Position numbers and translations under genes: made by a program. From Yersinia artesiana (GTDB taxonomy: Bacteria; Pseudomonadota; Gammaproteobacteria; Enterobacterales; Enterobacteriaceae), in NCBI RefSeq assembly GCF_902726545.1, contig NZ_CACVAD010000015.1:30126-94125 (forward strand): a stretch of DNA of 64,000 nt, given 5' to 3'. The notes under the pieces were generated by a model. The model was not told the origin of the DNA, did no database searches, and worked only from the letters and a program-made list of their open reading frames with translations. Shown here piece after piece: positions 9,467 through 18,555 of this stretch; positions within the stretch are counted from its first letter, which is position 1; each line of letters begins with the position of its first letter.

Positions 9467-10052
9467 TGCGCAGGGCATCCAACATCAGTTTCAGTGCCTG
9501 ACCACGATGGGAAACCGCGTGCTTTTCTTCTCTGCTCAACTCTGCGGCTGTTTTACCCAGTTCCGGAACATAAAAAATAGGGTCATAACCGAATCCAGCA
9601 GCGCCAGCAGGTTGGTGAGCAATCACACCCGGCCATTGACCATGGAATACCAATGGCGTTGGGTCTTCCGCATGGCGCATATAGACCAGCACACAATGGA
9701 ATTGGGCACCGCGCTGTTCATCAGGAATATCTTTCAACGCGACCAGCAGCTTCTCAAGGTTTTGTTGATCACTGGCATCAGCACCGGCGTAGCGGGCGGA
9801 ATAAATCCCAGGCGCCCCACCCAAAGCATCAACGGCCAAGCCAGAGTCATCAGCAATCGCCGGTAAACCGGTAGTTTGTGCGGCATGGCGCGCTTTCAAT
9901 ATGGCATTTTCGATAAAGGTTAAGCCGGTCTCTTCGGCAGATTCGACGCCCAGTTCGGTTTGCGCGACGACATCCAAACCAAAATCGGCCAGCAAGGTTG
10001 CCAGCTCACGCACTTTGCCGGGGTTACCGGTGGCTAATACTACTTTTTGCAT
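9459..10052 (-). CDS. rdgB: XTP/dITP pyrophosphatase
   Basis: A housecleaning Ham1-family enzyme that hydrolyses dITP, dXTP and ITP to monophosphates, keeping deaminated purines out of DNA. At 197 residues it has normal length. Seen: the N-terminal nucleotide-binding [37 protein letters not shown] with metal-binding acids, [12 protein letters not shown], and C-terminal HRGQALKLM. It overlaps hemW by 8 bases and lies 41 bases after yggU. Confidence 0.96.
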   Translation of the reverse strand: MQKVVLATGNPGKVRELATLLADFGLDVVAQTELGVESAEETGLTFIENAILKARHAAQTTGLPAIADDSGLAVDALGGAPGIYSARYAGADASDQQNLEKLLVALKDIPDEQRGAQFHCVLVYMRHAEDPTPLVFHGQWPGVIAHQPAGAAGFGYDPIFYVPELGKTAAELSREEKHAVSHRGQALKLMLDALRNA

Positions 10053-10093
10053 GGAAGAGTCCTGAATTTCATTATTCTAGCGGGAAGTATTTA

Positions 10094-10384
10094 TCATTCG
10101 AGCAGCGCCGCAACTTCAGGCGGGATCTGTTGTGGGTTAACGATTTTGATCTGTTTATGCCGCCCCAACTCACCTTTCTCGATAATTACCTGGCTTTTTG
10201 CTACCCGGAACTGTTTAGCGATAAACTTGATCAAATGGGCATTAGCTTGACCATCAACGGGTGGGGCGGTAATGGCGACTTTAAGCTCATCACCGTGTAA
10301 ACCGACTATCTGGTCACGGCTGGCTTTTGGCTGAATATATAGCCTGAGCGCCAGCCCGTCCAGCAATGGGGTAACTGCACTCAC
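10094..10384 (-). CDS. yggU: YggU family protein (DUF167)
   Basis: A small cytoplasmic protein of unknown function. I place the start at the GTG at 10384, which overlaps the yggT stop as GTGA and gives 96 residues beginning (M)[21 protein letters not shown], the E. coli YggU length. An ATG four codons upstream (10396) would overlap yggT by 16 bases and is less likely. The conserved block [27 protein letters not shown] and GRHKQIKI is intact. It is encoded with yggT and rdgB. Confidence 0.9.
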   Translation of the reverse strand: MSAVTPLLDGLALRLYIQPKASRDQIVGLHGDELKVAITAPPVDGQANAHLIKFIAKQFRVAKSQVIIEKGELGRHKQIKIVNPQQIPPEVAALLE

Positions 10385-10935
10385 AGCACGAACCAAAGCT
10401 CGCCTAGCAGATCCATACCTAAATAGTTGATCAGATACAGGATCAGAATAACCACCATCGCCGAGAAATCAATGCCGCCCATCGCGGGCAAAATGCGACG
10501 AATCGGTGCCATTAAAGGTTCGGTTAACTGATACAGCAGGTAGTCCATTGGGCTACGACCCTGACTGACCCAGCTCATTAGCGCACGAATGATCATCACC
10601 CAGAAAATCAGGTAACCGGCCGCTTTCACTAATGAAATAATACCAAACAGCAAGTTATACAGGCTGAGTGACATTGAACCGCTCTGAATCAGCACAAGCA
10701 GCGGGTACTTGATGGTCATCAGCAAGAACGCCAGCAGCAGCGATGCACTGTCGATCGGCCCCAGAGAAGGGATGACCCGGCGCAATGGGCCGACAATCGG
10801 TTGGGTTATTTTCACCACAAATTGTGAGAATGGGTTGTAGAAATCGCTGTGAACCCACTGCATCCAGATGCGCAACAGCAGTACCATCACATACAGGTCA
10901 ATAACCGTTTTGGCCAGAAAAGTCAGCGTTAGCAT
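10381..10935 (-). CDS. yggT: YggT family integral membrane protein
   Basis: A 184-residue inner-membrane protein made of two tandem YGGT domains. Each has two membrane helices and the signature [23 protein letters not shown] in the first copy and [16 protein letters not shown] in the second. The family is linked to osmotic stress in some bacteria and to division-site placement in chloroplast relatives; its molecular role is not settled. It starts 128 bases after proC and is translationally coupled to yggU. Confidence 0.9.
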   Translation of the reverse strand: MLTLTFLAKTVIDLYVMVLLLRIWMQWVHSDFYNPFSQFVVKITQPIVGPLRRVIPSLGPIDSASLLLAFLLMTIKYPLLVLIQSGSMSLSLYNLLFGIISLVKAAGYLIFWVMIIRALMSWVSQGRSPMDYLLYQLTEPLMAPIRRILPAMGGIDFSAMVVILILYLINYLGMDLLGELWFVL

Positions 10936-11062
10936 GAGTTGCCTTAATCCTTAATTCAATAGGTATGCAGGTAAATAGACCGCCTATTTGCCTGCTTTCT
11001 CGGCCCCTATCTTAACGGGAAAGTATCAGGGCCAGTGTCGTGTTTTGTAAATTTTGCCGCTG

Positions 11063-11884
11063 TTAGAACAGCTTTTCCATTTCTTTTGCTCGCACAATGG
11101 CAGCTTGCATGGCACTGGAAACAATTTGAGGTAAGTGTTGTTCGTTAAATACCCGGATTGCTTCGGCCGTCGTCCCCCCTTTAGAGGTTACCTGTTCACG
11201 CAATGTTGAAAGTGGTAATTGCGGGTTGGCTTCCACTAATGCTGTTGCGCCGGATGCCGCTTGCTGCACCAGCATACGGGCGGTTTCACTGTCAAAACCT
11301 AAACGTTCGGCTTCTTGCTGCATCGCTTCCATAAACAGGAAGAAATAAGCTGGAGCACTACCTGCGGCGGCGATAACGCTGTTGATGCCGTTCTCATCAT
11401 CAACCCAGCAAACTTTACCCACTGAGCTCATCAGTGAAGCTGTGAAATCACGGTCATCCTGTGAGACTTGCAGTGGTGCATACAGGCCGCTCATTCCTTT
11501 CCCCACCAGCGATGGTGTGTTGGGCATGATTCGTACCAGATTGAGATTATCGCCCAACAGCGCATAGAAACGGGCTACCTGCACACCAGCGGCGATAGAC
11601 AGCACCAGCTTACCGGTAAAATCGATATTCTCCTGCAAGGGTTGGCATACCGCAGCCATTAATTGTGGCTTAACGGCTAAAACAACCACTTCTGCTTTTT
11701 TCGCTTCAGCAATATTGTTGTCGCTACTGATAACACCAAACTCGGCGGCAAGCGCATCACGGTTTTTAGCTGAAGGCGCACAAACGCTGATCATATTAGC
11801 GGGGTAACCACCTGCCACTAAACCCGCGATAATTGCGCGTGCCATATTGCCAGCGCCAATGAATGTAATGTTGCGATGTTGCAT
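11063..11884 (-). CDS. proC: Pyrroline-5-carboxylate reductase
   Basis: Final step of proline synthesis: NAD(P)H reduction of pyrroline-5-carboxylate. The start at 11884 (MQHRNITFIGAGNMA) is preceded by GAGGAGA; the frame running up to 11944 passes into an ERIC-like repeat and is spurious. The protein is 273 residues. It has a Rossmann motif at residues 7-12, VLAVKPQ, IMPNTPSLVGKG and the P5CR signature VTSKGGTTAEAIRVF. It lies between yggS and yggT, the arrangement of pseudomonads and yersiniae rather than of E. coli. An ERIC-like element separates it from yggS. Confidence 0.95.
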   Translation of the reverse strand: MQHRNITFIGAGNMARAIIAGLVAGGYPANMISVCAPSAKNRDALAAEFGVISSDNNIAEAKKAEVVVLAVKPQLMAAVCQPLQENIDFTGKLVLSIAAGVQVARFYALLGDNLNLVRIMPNTPSLVGKGMSGLYAPLQVSQDDRDFTASLMSSVGKVCWVDDENGINSVIAAAGSAPAYFFLFMEAMQQEAERLGFDSETARMLVQQAASGATALVEANPQLPLSTLREQVTSKGGTTAEAIRVFNEQHLPQIVSSAMQAAIVRAKEMEKLF

Positions 11885-11900
11885 TAAATCAGTTCTCCTC

Positions 11901-12024
11901 ATCCCCTGCGTATTTGAAGCCACAACGGTGTTAGCATCTCTCACTCACCCGAATCACTTACTTGTGTAAGCTCATCGGGATTCGCTCCTTTGCTGCCTTG
12001 CCGTGACTCCAACTACTTTGGGGC
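11901..12024. repeat. ERIC-like element between yggS and proC
   Basis: About 124 bp of the ERIC type. The central palindrome CCCGAATCACTTACTTGTGTAAGCTCATCGGG-like arm pair is intact, and the ends read TATTTGAAGCCACAACGGTG and CAACTACTTTGGGG. It ends 17 bases before the proC start, so it forms much of the proC leader when read from yggS. Confidence 0.75.
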
Positions 12025-12051
12025 CATCTTTGTATTTGAAGCCACCGGGGG
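12025..12051. repeat. ERIC end fragment abutting yggS stop
   Basis: About 26 bp (TTTGTATTTGAAGCCACCGG) repeats one end of the neighbouring element and stops exactly at the yggS stop codon (12052). It appears to be a solo half-end. Confidence 0.55.
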
Positions 12052-12753
12052 TTAAGCGCGGGCGCGGGAGCCAAAAATCGCGGTACCAATGCGCACCAAA
12101 GTACTGCCGGCCGCAATAGCTGCGGCCATATCATCCGTCATCCCCATGGAAAGCGTATCCATCTGAGGGTAGCTGGCTTTTAAAGTCAAGAACGCTTGAT
12201 TCATTTGCTCAAATACCGCCAGTTGCCGTTGATAATCTGTTTCAGGTGCCGGAATGGCCATTAGCCCGCGCAAATGCAGATGAGGCAGTTCACTGATACT
12301 GGCCGCCAAAGCGGGCAGCTCCGCCAGTGCAATACCGGACTTACTCTGCTCATCACTGATATTGACCTGAATGAGGATATTCAGTGCTGGCATTTCTGGC
12401 GGGCGTTGAGCACTTAGGCGCTGTGCAATCTTGAGCCTATCGACGGTATGGCACCAGGCAAAATTCTCGGCGACTAATCTGCTTTTATTGGATTGCAGCG
12501 GGCCGATAAAGTGCCATTCAAGCTGGGAGACATGGGCGCTTTTCGCGAAATAGTGGATTTTATCCACCCCTTCCTGCACATAGTTTTCACCAAAAGCATA
12601 TTGCCCAACGGCGATGGCTTCTTCGATAGCGCTCACAGGCTTGGTTTTACTGACTGCAAGCAATGTCACTTCTTCTGGAGAGCGCCCGCAGTTGCGTGCA
12701 GCGGCTGCGATTTTCGCTCTGACATCCTGTAGATTCTGCTCAATTGTGCTCAT
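12052..12753 (-). CDS. yggS: PLP homeostasis protein (PLPBP family)
   Basis: A 233-residue cytoplasmic protein that binds pyridoxal phosphate without a known catalytic activity and balances vitamin B6 and amino-acid pools. The start at 12753 gives MSTIEQNLQDVRAKI, matching E. coli; a frame to 12888 would overlap the divergent gene. The PLP lysine is in TLLAVSKTKP; HFIGPLQSNK, LSMGMTDD and GSTLVRIGTAIFG complete the barrel. Only 19 bases separate its ATG from that of divergent yggR. Confidence 0.95.
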   Translation of the reverse strand: MSTIEQNLQDVRAKIAAAARNCGRSPEEVTLLAVSKTKPVSAIEEAIAVGQYAFGENYVQEGVDKIHYFAKSAHVSQLEWHFIGPLQSNKSRLVAENFAWCHTVDRLKIAQRLSAQRPPEMPALNILIQVNISDEQSKSGIALAELPALAASISELPHLHLRGLMAIPAPETDYQRQLAVFEQMNQAFLTLKASYPQMDTLSMGMTDDMAAAIAAGSTLVRIGTAIFGSRARA

Positions 12754-12772
12754 ATGGACCCAGGAGTTTGAT

Positions 12773-13903
12773 ATGGATTTCACCTGTCTGGATGATAAAA
12801 ACACAGACTCGGATAACCCTGAATTTAGGGGTGTTTCCACCAAATGCATTGATTTAGAAAAACCTGAACATGCCGATGGTGGCTTCAACGAACAGGATTT
12901 TGCTAATAAGGTGGCGGATAGTGTAAATCATAATGCATCGGATCTGCACCTTTGTACCGGTTATCATCCGGTATTGCGCATTGATGGTGAACTGAAAACC
13001 TTTACTCACTGGCCGCGCGTCAATGCCAGTTGGCTTAACGGCTTAAGCCAACATTTCTTGAGTGAGGTGCAACAACGGCAGTTGCAGCAAAATGGGCAGG
13101 TAGATTGTGCTTGTACCACCAGTGCCGGACAGCGGCTACGGGCGAATGTTTTTCAGCAACAGCACGGGCAATCGATAGCTTTTCGTGTGATTTCTGCAAG
13201 TAATCCCTCATTAGATGAATTGGATGCTCCAGATATTATTAGTCAGATAATCGAGCAAGATAATGGTTTAATTTTGGTGACCGGGGCGACAGGCAGTGGG
13301 AAATCTACCACATTGAGCGCGATGATCAGTGCGATGAATCAGAAGCAGGCGCGTCATATCATCACGCTGGAGGATCCGATCGAGTTTCTTCATAGCAGTA
13401 AATCATGTTTGATTCAGCAGCGGGAGTTGGGCCGTCACACTCATTCTTTCAGTAGCGCACTCACTGGGGCATTGCGCCAGGATCCCGATATCATTTTATT
13501 GGGAGAGTTGCGGGATCAAGAGACGATTCGTTTAGCACTGACGGCCGCTGAAACCGGGCACTTGGTATTGGCGACATTACATACTCGCACTGCGACTCAA
13601 GCCATCGATCGGCTGGTGGATGTTTTTCCTGTGGCAGAAAAAGCGGTAATTCAGGCGCAATTAGCGGCCAGCCTACGCGCAGTTATCGCACAAAAATTGT
13701 GTCATAAAGTGAGCAGCGGACGTATCGCCGTATTTGAGATACTGACGCAAACCACGGCGGTCAGTCATTTGATTCGTGAAGGTAAAACCTACCAGCTACC
13801 CTCGGTGATTCAGAGCGGTGGAAAATGGGGAATGCAAACTTTTGAGCAGGGCATGGCGCAGCGACAAATACAGGGTGTATTGGCAGAACATCATGTCAGT
13901 TAA
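12773..13903 (+). CDS. yggR: PilT/GspE-type secretion ATPase (YggR-like)
   Basis: A 376-residue type IV pilus retraction-type ATPase, the counterpart of E. coli YggR (about 326 residues). The ATG at 12773 follows CAGGAG by six bases. The N-terminus of about 40 residues is acidic and unlike PilT. After it come NHNASDLHLCTGYHPVLRIDGE, Walker A GATGSGKST, Asp box ITLEDPIEFLHS, Walker B DIILLGELRD and the His box ETGHLVLATLHTRTA. No pilus structural genes are in the window, so its partner is unknown; twitching or competence-pilus roles are inference. It diverges from yggS as in E. coli. Confidence 0.85.
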   Translation: MDFTCLDDKNTDSDNPEFRGVSTKCIDLEKPEHADGGFNEQDFANKVADSVNHNASDLHLCTGYHPVLRIDGELKTFTHWPRVNASWLNGLSQHFLSEVQQRQLQQNGQVDCACTTSAGQRLRANVFQQQHGQSIAFRVISASNPSLDELDAPDIISQIIEQDNGLILVTGATGSGKSTTLSAMISAMNQKQARHIITLEDPIEFLHSSKSCLIQQRELGRHTHSFSSALTGALRQDPDIILLGELRDQETIRLALTAAETGHLVLATLHTRTATQAIDRLVDVFPVAEKAVIQAQLAASLRAVIAQKLCHKVSSGRIAVFEILTQTTAVSHLIREGKTYQLPSVIQSGGKWGMQTFEQGMAQRQIQGVLAEHHVS

Positions 13904-13927
13904 TGAAGCATGTTAGTCAATGGAGAT

Positions 13928-13953
13928 AGAGCCGCTAACACCGCTGCGGCTCT
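13928..13953 (+). terminator. Hairpin after yggR, copied from an ERIC-like end
   Basis: Stem AGAGCCGC (13928-13935) with GCGGCTCT (13946-13953), 10-nt loop, 24 bases after the yggR stop. The same 24 bases recur at 14051-14076 within the neighbouring ERIC-like element, so this hairpin looks like a stray ERIC end. Confidence 0.5.
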
Positions 13954-13966
13954 CATTAAAATAGAT

Positions 13967-14093
13967 GTTACCCAAAGTAATTGGTGTTGCAGCAAGGCAG
14001 CAAACGAATGCATCCCGATGAGCTTACAATGGTAAGTGATTCGGGTAAGTGAGAGCCGCTAACACCGCTGCGGCTCCAAGTACGAAGGGTAAC
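13967..14093. repeat. ERIC-like element between yggR and aguA
   Basis: 127 bp with ends GTTACCCAAAGTAATTGG and ACGAAGGGTAAC and the central palindrome CCCGATGAGCTTAC / GTAAGTGATTCGGG. Its right end touches the first base of the aguA stop codon, so aguA terminates exactly at the repeat boundary. Confidence 0.75.
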
Positions 14094-15217
14094 TAGGCGG
14101 CTGGGATCTGCTGGGTAATACAATGAATATTACCGCCGCCTAAGAGGATCTCGCGAGCAGAGACGCCAACAATTGCATAGTCAGGGAATATCTGCTGCAA
14201 CAGATCATGCGCCAGCCCATCAGTGCGGCTATCCAACAGCGGATAAATAATCTGTTGATTGCTGATCAGGAAGTTGACGTAAGAGCCGGCTAACCGCTCA
14301 CCGGCGGTACGCGGCACGGCATCACTGGACAGCACATCGAAAGTCTCGGCTTCGGTGTTATACAGTGGGCCTGGCGCGGGTAGCTTCCAGATTTTTAGCT
14401 TACGGCCTTTGGCATCAACTGCATTGGATAAAACTTCAAAGGCGGCAACAGAACGCGCGTATTGCGGATCCTGCTGATCGTCAGTCCAATGCAGGGCGAC
14501 TTCACCAGGGCGGACAAAACAGCACATATTGTCGATGTGACCATCGGTCTCATCGTTATAAACGCCGTCTTGTAACCAGATGAAATGTGTAACACCAAGG
14601 TATTCACGCAGTAACTGTTCAATCTGCACCTGATTCAAGTGCGGGTTGCGGTTAGGGTTCAACAAACACTCTGCGGTAGTCAGTAAAGTGCCTTCGCCAT
14701 CAGTATGAATAGAGCCACCTTCCAGCACTAAGGGTGCGCTGTAATGGGCATTATTCAAGAAGTCACTCACTTGAACGGCAATTTTTTCATCTTGCTGCCA
14801 ATTGGCATACAAACCGCCGTTAAGACCGCCCCAGGCATTGAACTGCCAGTCAACCGCGCGGCGTTCGCCTGCACCATTGATGACCATGGTCGGGCCAGTA
14901 TCACGCATCCAGGCATCATCGCTTGCCATTTCCACCAGTGTGACACTGGCCGGTAGGGTTGCTTTGGCCTGCGCCATAAACTCAGCGGGAACCCCCATAA
15001 ATACTGGGGTTGTGCGGATGATGGCTTCCGCTACTTTGGCAAAAGTCTGCTGAGCGGGAATACCCTTACCGCGCCAGTTATCCTGACGATATGGCCACAA
15101 CATCCAGACGGCATCTTGCTTTGCCCATTCGGCTGGCATAAAGAAACCATCCTGCTGCGGAGTACCCGGCAGGGCTTGTGACGCAGCGTTTTGTAACACG
15201 GGATCTTTAACAGACAT
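14093..15217 (-). CDS. aguA: Agmatine deiminase
   Basis: Converts agmatine to N-carbamoylputrescine and ammonia. The 374-residue length and motifs fit the guanidino-modifying (PPAD) superfamily: [57 protein letters not shown] and the catalytic Cys in [15 protein letters not shown]. It lies three bases after aguB on the same strand. E. coli lacks this pathway; here it would complete putrescine synthesis from the agmatine made by SpeA at 24176. Confidence 0.95.
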   Translation of the reverse strand: MSVKDPVLQNAASQALPGTPQQDGFFMPAEWAKQDAVWMLWPYRQDNWRGKGIPAQQTFAKVAEAIIRTTPVFMGVPAEFMAQAKATLPASVTLVEMASDDAWMRDTGPTMVINGAGERRAVDWQFNAWGGLNGGLYANWQQDEKIAVQVSDFLNNAHYSAPLVLEGGSIHTDGEGTLLTTAECLLNPNRNPHLNQVQIEQLLREYLGVTHFIWLQDGVYNDETDGHIDNMCCFVRPGEVALHWTDDQQDPQYARSVAAFEVLSNAVDAKGRKLKIWKLPAPGPLYNTEAETFDVLSSDAVPRTAGERLAGSYVNFLISNQQIIYPLLDSRTDGLAHDLLQQIFPDYAIVGVSAREILLGGGNIHCITQQIPAA

Positions 15218-15220
15218 ACA

Positions 15221-16105
15221 TTATCTCCGGGTTTTACCGTCAGAAGTGGCAAGTGCCTGATACATTTCTGGACGGCGATCGCGGAATAAGCCCCATGACG
15301 CGCGTTGAGCAGCGATTTCCTGCAAATCGAACTGGTGAACCAACACAGCTTCGTCGGTTTTGTTGGCCTGAGCCAGCAGAGCGCCGGTTTGGTCTGCAAT
15401 AAATGAAGAGCCGTAGAAGGTCATTTCCAAACCATCGATATATTTACTTTTCTCAGTACCAATGCGGTTAGAAGCAATCACTGGTACCAGGTTCGCGGCT
15501 GCATGGCCTTGCTGAACACGAGTCCAGTGCGGTTGGCTGTCGATGTCAGGATAAGCAGGCTCAGAACCAATAGCGGTTGGATAGAAAATGATTTCTGCCC
15601 CCAGCAATGCCAGGCTACGAGCAGTTTCCGGGAACCACTGATCCCAACAGATACCGACGCCGACTTTGGCATAGCGGGTCTGCCAGACTTTAAAGCCGGT
15701 ATCGCCAGGGATAAAGAATTGTTTTTCCTGATAAGCCGGGCCATTAGGAATGTGAGTTTTGCGGTACACATCCAGTACGGAGCCATCAGCGTCAATCATG
15801 ACCAGTGAGTTGTAATAGGCATTGTTGGCTTTCTCAAAGAAACTCAATGGCAATACCACTTCCAGCTCGGCTGCCAGCTTGGAAAAATGTTGGATAAGTG
15901 GGCTATTGTCCAGCTCTTGGGCCAGTGCATAGTGCTCAGGGCTTTGATCAATGCAGAAATAAGGTGCGGCAAACAGCTCCTGAATCAGGATGATTTGTGC
16001 ACCCTTGGCATGAGCCTGACGTACCAGTTTCTCGGCATTTTCAATGTTCTTAGGCAGGTCCCAGGAACAGGCCATTTGAGTCGCAGCAACAGTTACTTTT
16101 GTCAT
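15221..16105 (-). CDS. aguB: N-carbamoylputrescine amidase
   Basis: A nitrilase-superfamily enzyme that hydrolyses N-carbamoylputrescine to putrescine, CO2 and ammonia. At 294 residues it has usual length. The Glu-Lys-Cys triad is visible: Glu in LIQELFAAPYFC, Lys in YRKTHIPNGP, Cys in VGICWDQWFPE. It is first in an aguB-aguA operon with a 3-base gap. The 160-bp region upstream separates it from ruvX. Confidence 0.95.
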   Translation of the reverse strand: MTKVTVAATQMACSWDLPKNIENAEKLVRQAHAKGAQIILIQELFAAPYFCIDQSPEHYALAQELDNSPLIQHFSKLAAELEVVLPLSFFEKANNAYYNSLVMIDADGSVLDVYRKTHIPNGPAYQEKQFFIPGDTGFKVWQTRYAKVGVGICWDQWFPETARSLALLGAEIIFYPTAIGSEPAYPDIDSQPHWTRVQQGHAAANLVPVIASNRIGTEKSKYIDGLEMTFYGSSFIADQTGALLAQANKTDEAVLVHQFDLQEIAAQRASWGLFRDRRPEMYQALATSDGKTRR

Positions 16106-16265
16106 GAGAAAACCTCAATAAATGTAAAAAACACCCGCGTAGGGTGTGCAATATTTTGAGCCGCTGATTGGCATCCATCCAGTATACAATTGTGCGGGCA
16201 TGGGTGCCATTCATGCAGGAAATACTGGGTAGGATTGTGCCGACAGAATATGAAAAGTGAGGTAT

Positions 16266-16688
16266 TTAGCCCGCTTGCTCATCAAACCAACTTTCCAGAA
16301 TGATGACCGCAGAGGCGGCGTCGACACTGCCTTTGTCCAGCGCGCGATAGCCGCCACTGTCAAACAAATTAGCGCGAGCCTCGACAGTGCTGAGCCGTTC
16401 ATCCTGTAAGGCAATTTGTACACCGAAACGGCCATGCAGGCGGTTGGCAAACCGGCGCGCGCGCGCCGTTAGCGGCTGCTCGGTGCCATCCATATTCAGT
16501 GGCAGCCCAACGACAACTAAATCTGGTTGCCACTCTTTCAACAGTTTTTCAACTTTCTGCCAGTCTGGCGTGCCGTCCTGAGCTTTAAAGGAGGTTAGCG
16601 CGCGGGCGGTGCCAGTGACTTCCTGACCAATAGCGACGCCGATACTTTTAGTACCAAAATCAAAGGCGACAATCGTGCGATTAGCCAT
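16266..16688 (-). CDS. ruvX: Putative Holliday junction resolvase / pre-16S rRNA nuclease
   Basis: The 140-residue YqgF family protein with an RNase H-like fold, implicated in 16S rRNA 5'-end maturation and annotated as a Holliday junction resolvase. Seen: [14 protein letters not shown] with the first catalytic Asp, [19 protein letters not shown] and [12 protein letters not shown] with the last acidic residue. Its ATG overlaps the yqgE stop (TGATG). Confidence 0.95.
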   Translation of the reverse strand: MANRTIVAFDFGTKSIGVAIGQEVTGTARALTSFKAQDGTPDWQKVEKLLKEWQPDLVVVGLPLNMDGTEQPLTARARRFANRLHGRFGVQIALQDERLSTVEARANLFDSGGYRALDKGSVDAASAVIILESWFDEQAG

Positions 16689-17251
16689 CAGGCGTGTCCT
16701 GCTTGCGGAGCGATATTAAAGATATTGATACCCAGCTTATTGGCCGCAGCTTGCCAGCGCTCAGCAATCGGGGTGTTAAACAGGATATGCGTATCTGCTT
16801 CAATGGTCAGCCAGGCGTTATCCAGCAACTCCTGTTCCAATTGCCCCTGCTGCCAACCCGCATACCCCAGGGCTACCAACAAGTTTTTCGGCTGTTCCGG
16901 TGTCCCTAACGTCTCCAATACATCTTTAGAGGTCGTTATCATGGTATCTGGTGAGATAGGAATACTGGAGCCAAAACCTTCTTGTGGCGAATGCAGGATA
17001 AACCCACGATCTTCTGCCAGCGGGCCGCCAGCCAATACCGGTTTATCCAGCCGAATGGCGGGATCTCGTGGCGTTGGGCTTATTTTTAGTTTTTTCAGTA
17101 CAGTTTCTACAGTGAACTGTTCCATCGGCTTGTTAATCACCAAACCCATGGCACCCTCTTTGTTATGCTCACAGATATAGATAACCGAGCGCATAAAGTG
17201 TGGATCTTGAAGTGAAGGCATAGCTATAAGGAAATGATGCTGTAAATTCAT
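16688..17251 (-). CDS. yqgE: UPF0301 / DUF179 family protein
   Basis: A 187-residue conserved protein of unknown biochemical function, almost always beside yqgF. Family signature: [45 protein letters not shown] and the late [14 protein letters not shown]. The coupling to ruvX by TGATG overlap suggests joint translation. It is the first gene of the pair; gshB lies upstream, beyond an ERIC-like cluster. Confidence 0.93.
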   Translation of the reverse strand: MNLQHHFLIAMPSLQDPHFMRSVIYICEHNKEGAMGLVINKPMEQFTVETVLKKLKISPTPRDPAIRLDKPVLAGGPLAEDRGFILHSPQEGFGSSIPISPDTMITTSKDVLETLGTPEQPKNLLVALGYAGWQQGQLEQELLDNAWLTIEADTHILFNTPIAERWQAAANKLGINIFNIAPQAGHA

Positions 17252-17325
17252 TATGTTATATAGAGGATTCGCTGAGTTAAGGGATAAGTTCTTGCCAGTA
17301 TGCGGATAAATGCGAATAAAGTCAC

Positions 17326-17464
17326 GGCTCCCCTTCGTCCTTGAAGCTGCAGGGTTGTTAGCTGCGTTCGCGCACCCGAATCACTTACTTGTTGTAGAAC
17401 TTAAAATAAGCTCATCGGGATTTGCTCTCTTGCTGCCTACCTGCAACGTCAATGACTTTGGGGT
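17326..17464. repeat. ERIC-like element between gshB and yqgE
   Basis: About 139 bp: CCCCTTCGTCCTTGAAGC end, CCCGAATCACTTACTTG then, after about 13 extra bases, TAAGCTCATCGGG, and the CAATGACTTTGGGG end. The extra bases sit in the loop of the central palindrome. The 313-bp gap between gshB and yqgE is mostly this element and the fragment beside it. Confidence 0.65.
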
Positions 17465-17465
17465 T

Positions 17466-17508
17466 TTCCCTTCGTTCTTGAAGCCGCAGGGTTGTTAGCT
17501 GCGTTCAT
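17466..17508. repeat. ERIC end fragment, direct repeat of 17330-17370
   Basis: CCCTTCGTTCTTGAAGCCGC and the following GGGTTGTTAGCTGCGTTC repeat the left end of the adjacent element almost base for base. The match then stops. A short GGCCCA/TGGGCC hairpin (17514-17529) follows before the gshB stop. Confidence 0.6.
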
Positions 17509-17564
17509 GACACGGCCCATCCTTGGGCCTTACTTCTACGAGGCCGCAGCAAGTAGCGCTCAAA

Positions 17565-18530
17565 TCATTTTTTGGTTTTTCGCTCGTCCAGACGCTTTTG
17601 AATTGCATCCATCAGCATGCCGGTAATCGACACATCCGGGAAAGCGGCTTCAATTTCGCATATGCAGGTCGGGCTGGTGACGTTAATTTCAGTCAGGCGA
17701 TCGCCGATGATATCCAGGCCGACAAAAATCAAGCCTTTTTGCTTCAGTATTGGTGCAACAGCGCGGGCAATTTTCCAATCACTTTCACTCAGTGGGCGGG
17801 CTTCGCCACGGCCACCGGCTGCCAAGTTACCGCGAGTTTCACCTTGCGCCGGAATACGTGCCAGGCAGTAAGGCACTGGCTCGCCATCCACCACCAACAC
17901 GCGTTTATCGCCTTCTTTAATCGCGGGCAGGAAGTTTTGTGCCATGCAGAATCGGCTGCCCAACTCGGTCAGCGTTTCAATAATAACCGACAGGTTAGGG
18001 TCATCCTGTTTCACGCGAAATATTGAGGTGCCGCCCATACCATCCAGAGGTTTTAGAATGATATCGCCATGTTCCTGATGGAACTTGCGGATATGATCTT
18101 TGCTACGGCTGACCAGCGTATCTGGCGTTAATTCAGGGAACCACGCAGTAAACAGCTTTTCATTACAGTCACGTAGGCTCTGTGGTTTATTCACTACTAG
18201 CGTGCCTTTATCTTCCGCACGTTCCAGAATATAAGTGGCGTAGATGAACTCAGTATCAAACGGCGGATCTTTGCGCATCAGAATGACATCAAGGTCATGC
18301 AGTGGTACGTCTTGCTCTGCACCAAAACTGAACCAGTCGTTGTTGTCCTGTTTCACACTCAGCAAGCGAGTGTGGGCGCGGCCATCGCCTCCGCGCAGGT
18401 AAAGGTCGCCCATTTCCATATAATGCAGTTCCCAACCACGGCGCTGTGCTTCCAATAGCATAGCGAAGCTGGAGTCTTTCTTGATATTGATGGACGAGAT
18501 TGGGTCCATTACGATGCCGAGCTTGATCAT
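17565..18530 (-). CDS. gshB: Glutathione synthetase
   Basis: ATP-dependent ligation of gamma-glutamylcysteine and glycine to give glutathione. At 321 residues it is slightly longer than E. coli GshB (316), owing to a basic C-terminal tail ending RLDERKTKK. Seen: LGIVMDPISSINIKKDSSFAM, MRKDPPFDTEFIYATYILE, the ATP-grasp KPLDGMGGTSIF loop, and metal-binding EINVTSPTCICEIE. It lies 25 bases after rsmE on the same strand, the conserved endA-rsmE-gshB-yqgE order. Confidence 0.97.
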   Translation of the reverse strand: MIKLGIVMDPISSINIKKDSSFAMLLEAQRRGWELHYMEMGDLYLRGGDGRAHTRLLSVKQDNNDWFSFGAEQDVPLHDLDVILMRKDPPFDTEFIYATYILERAEDKGTLVVNKPQSLRDCNEKLFTAWFPELTPDTLVSRSKDHIRKFHQEHGDIILKPLDGMGGTSIFRVKQDDPNLSVIIETLTELGSRFCMAQNFLPAIKEGDKRVLVVDGEPVPYCLARIPAQGETRGNLAAGGRGEARPLSESDWKIARAVAPILKQKGLIFVGLDIIGDRLTEINVTSPTCICEIEAAFPDVSITGMLMDAIQKRLDERKTKK

Positions 18531-18555
18531 TCTTCTCTCCTAACGGGAACGAATT

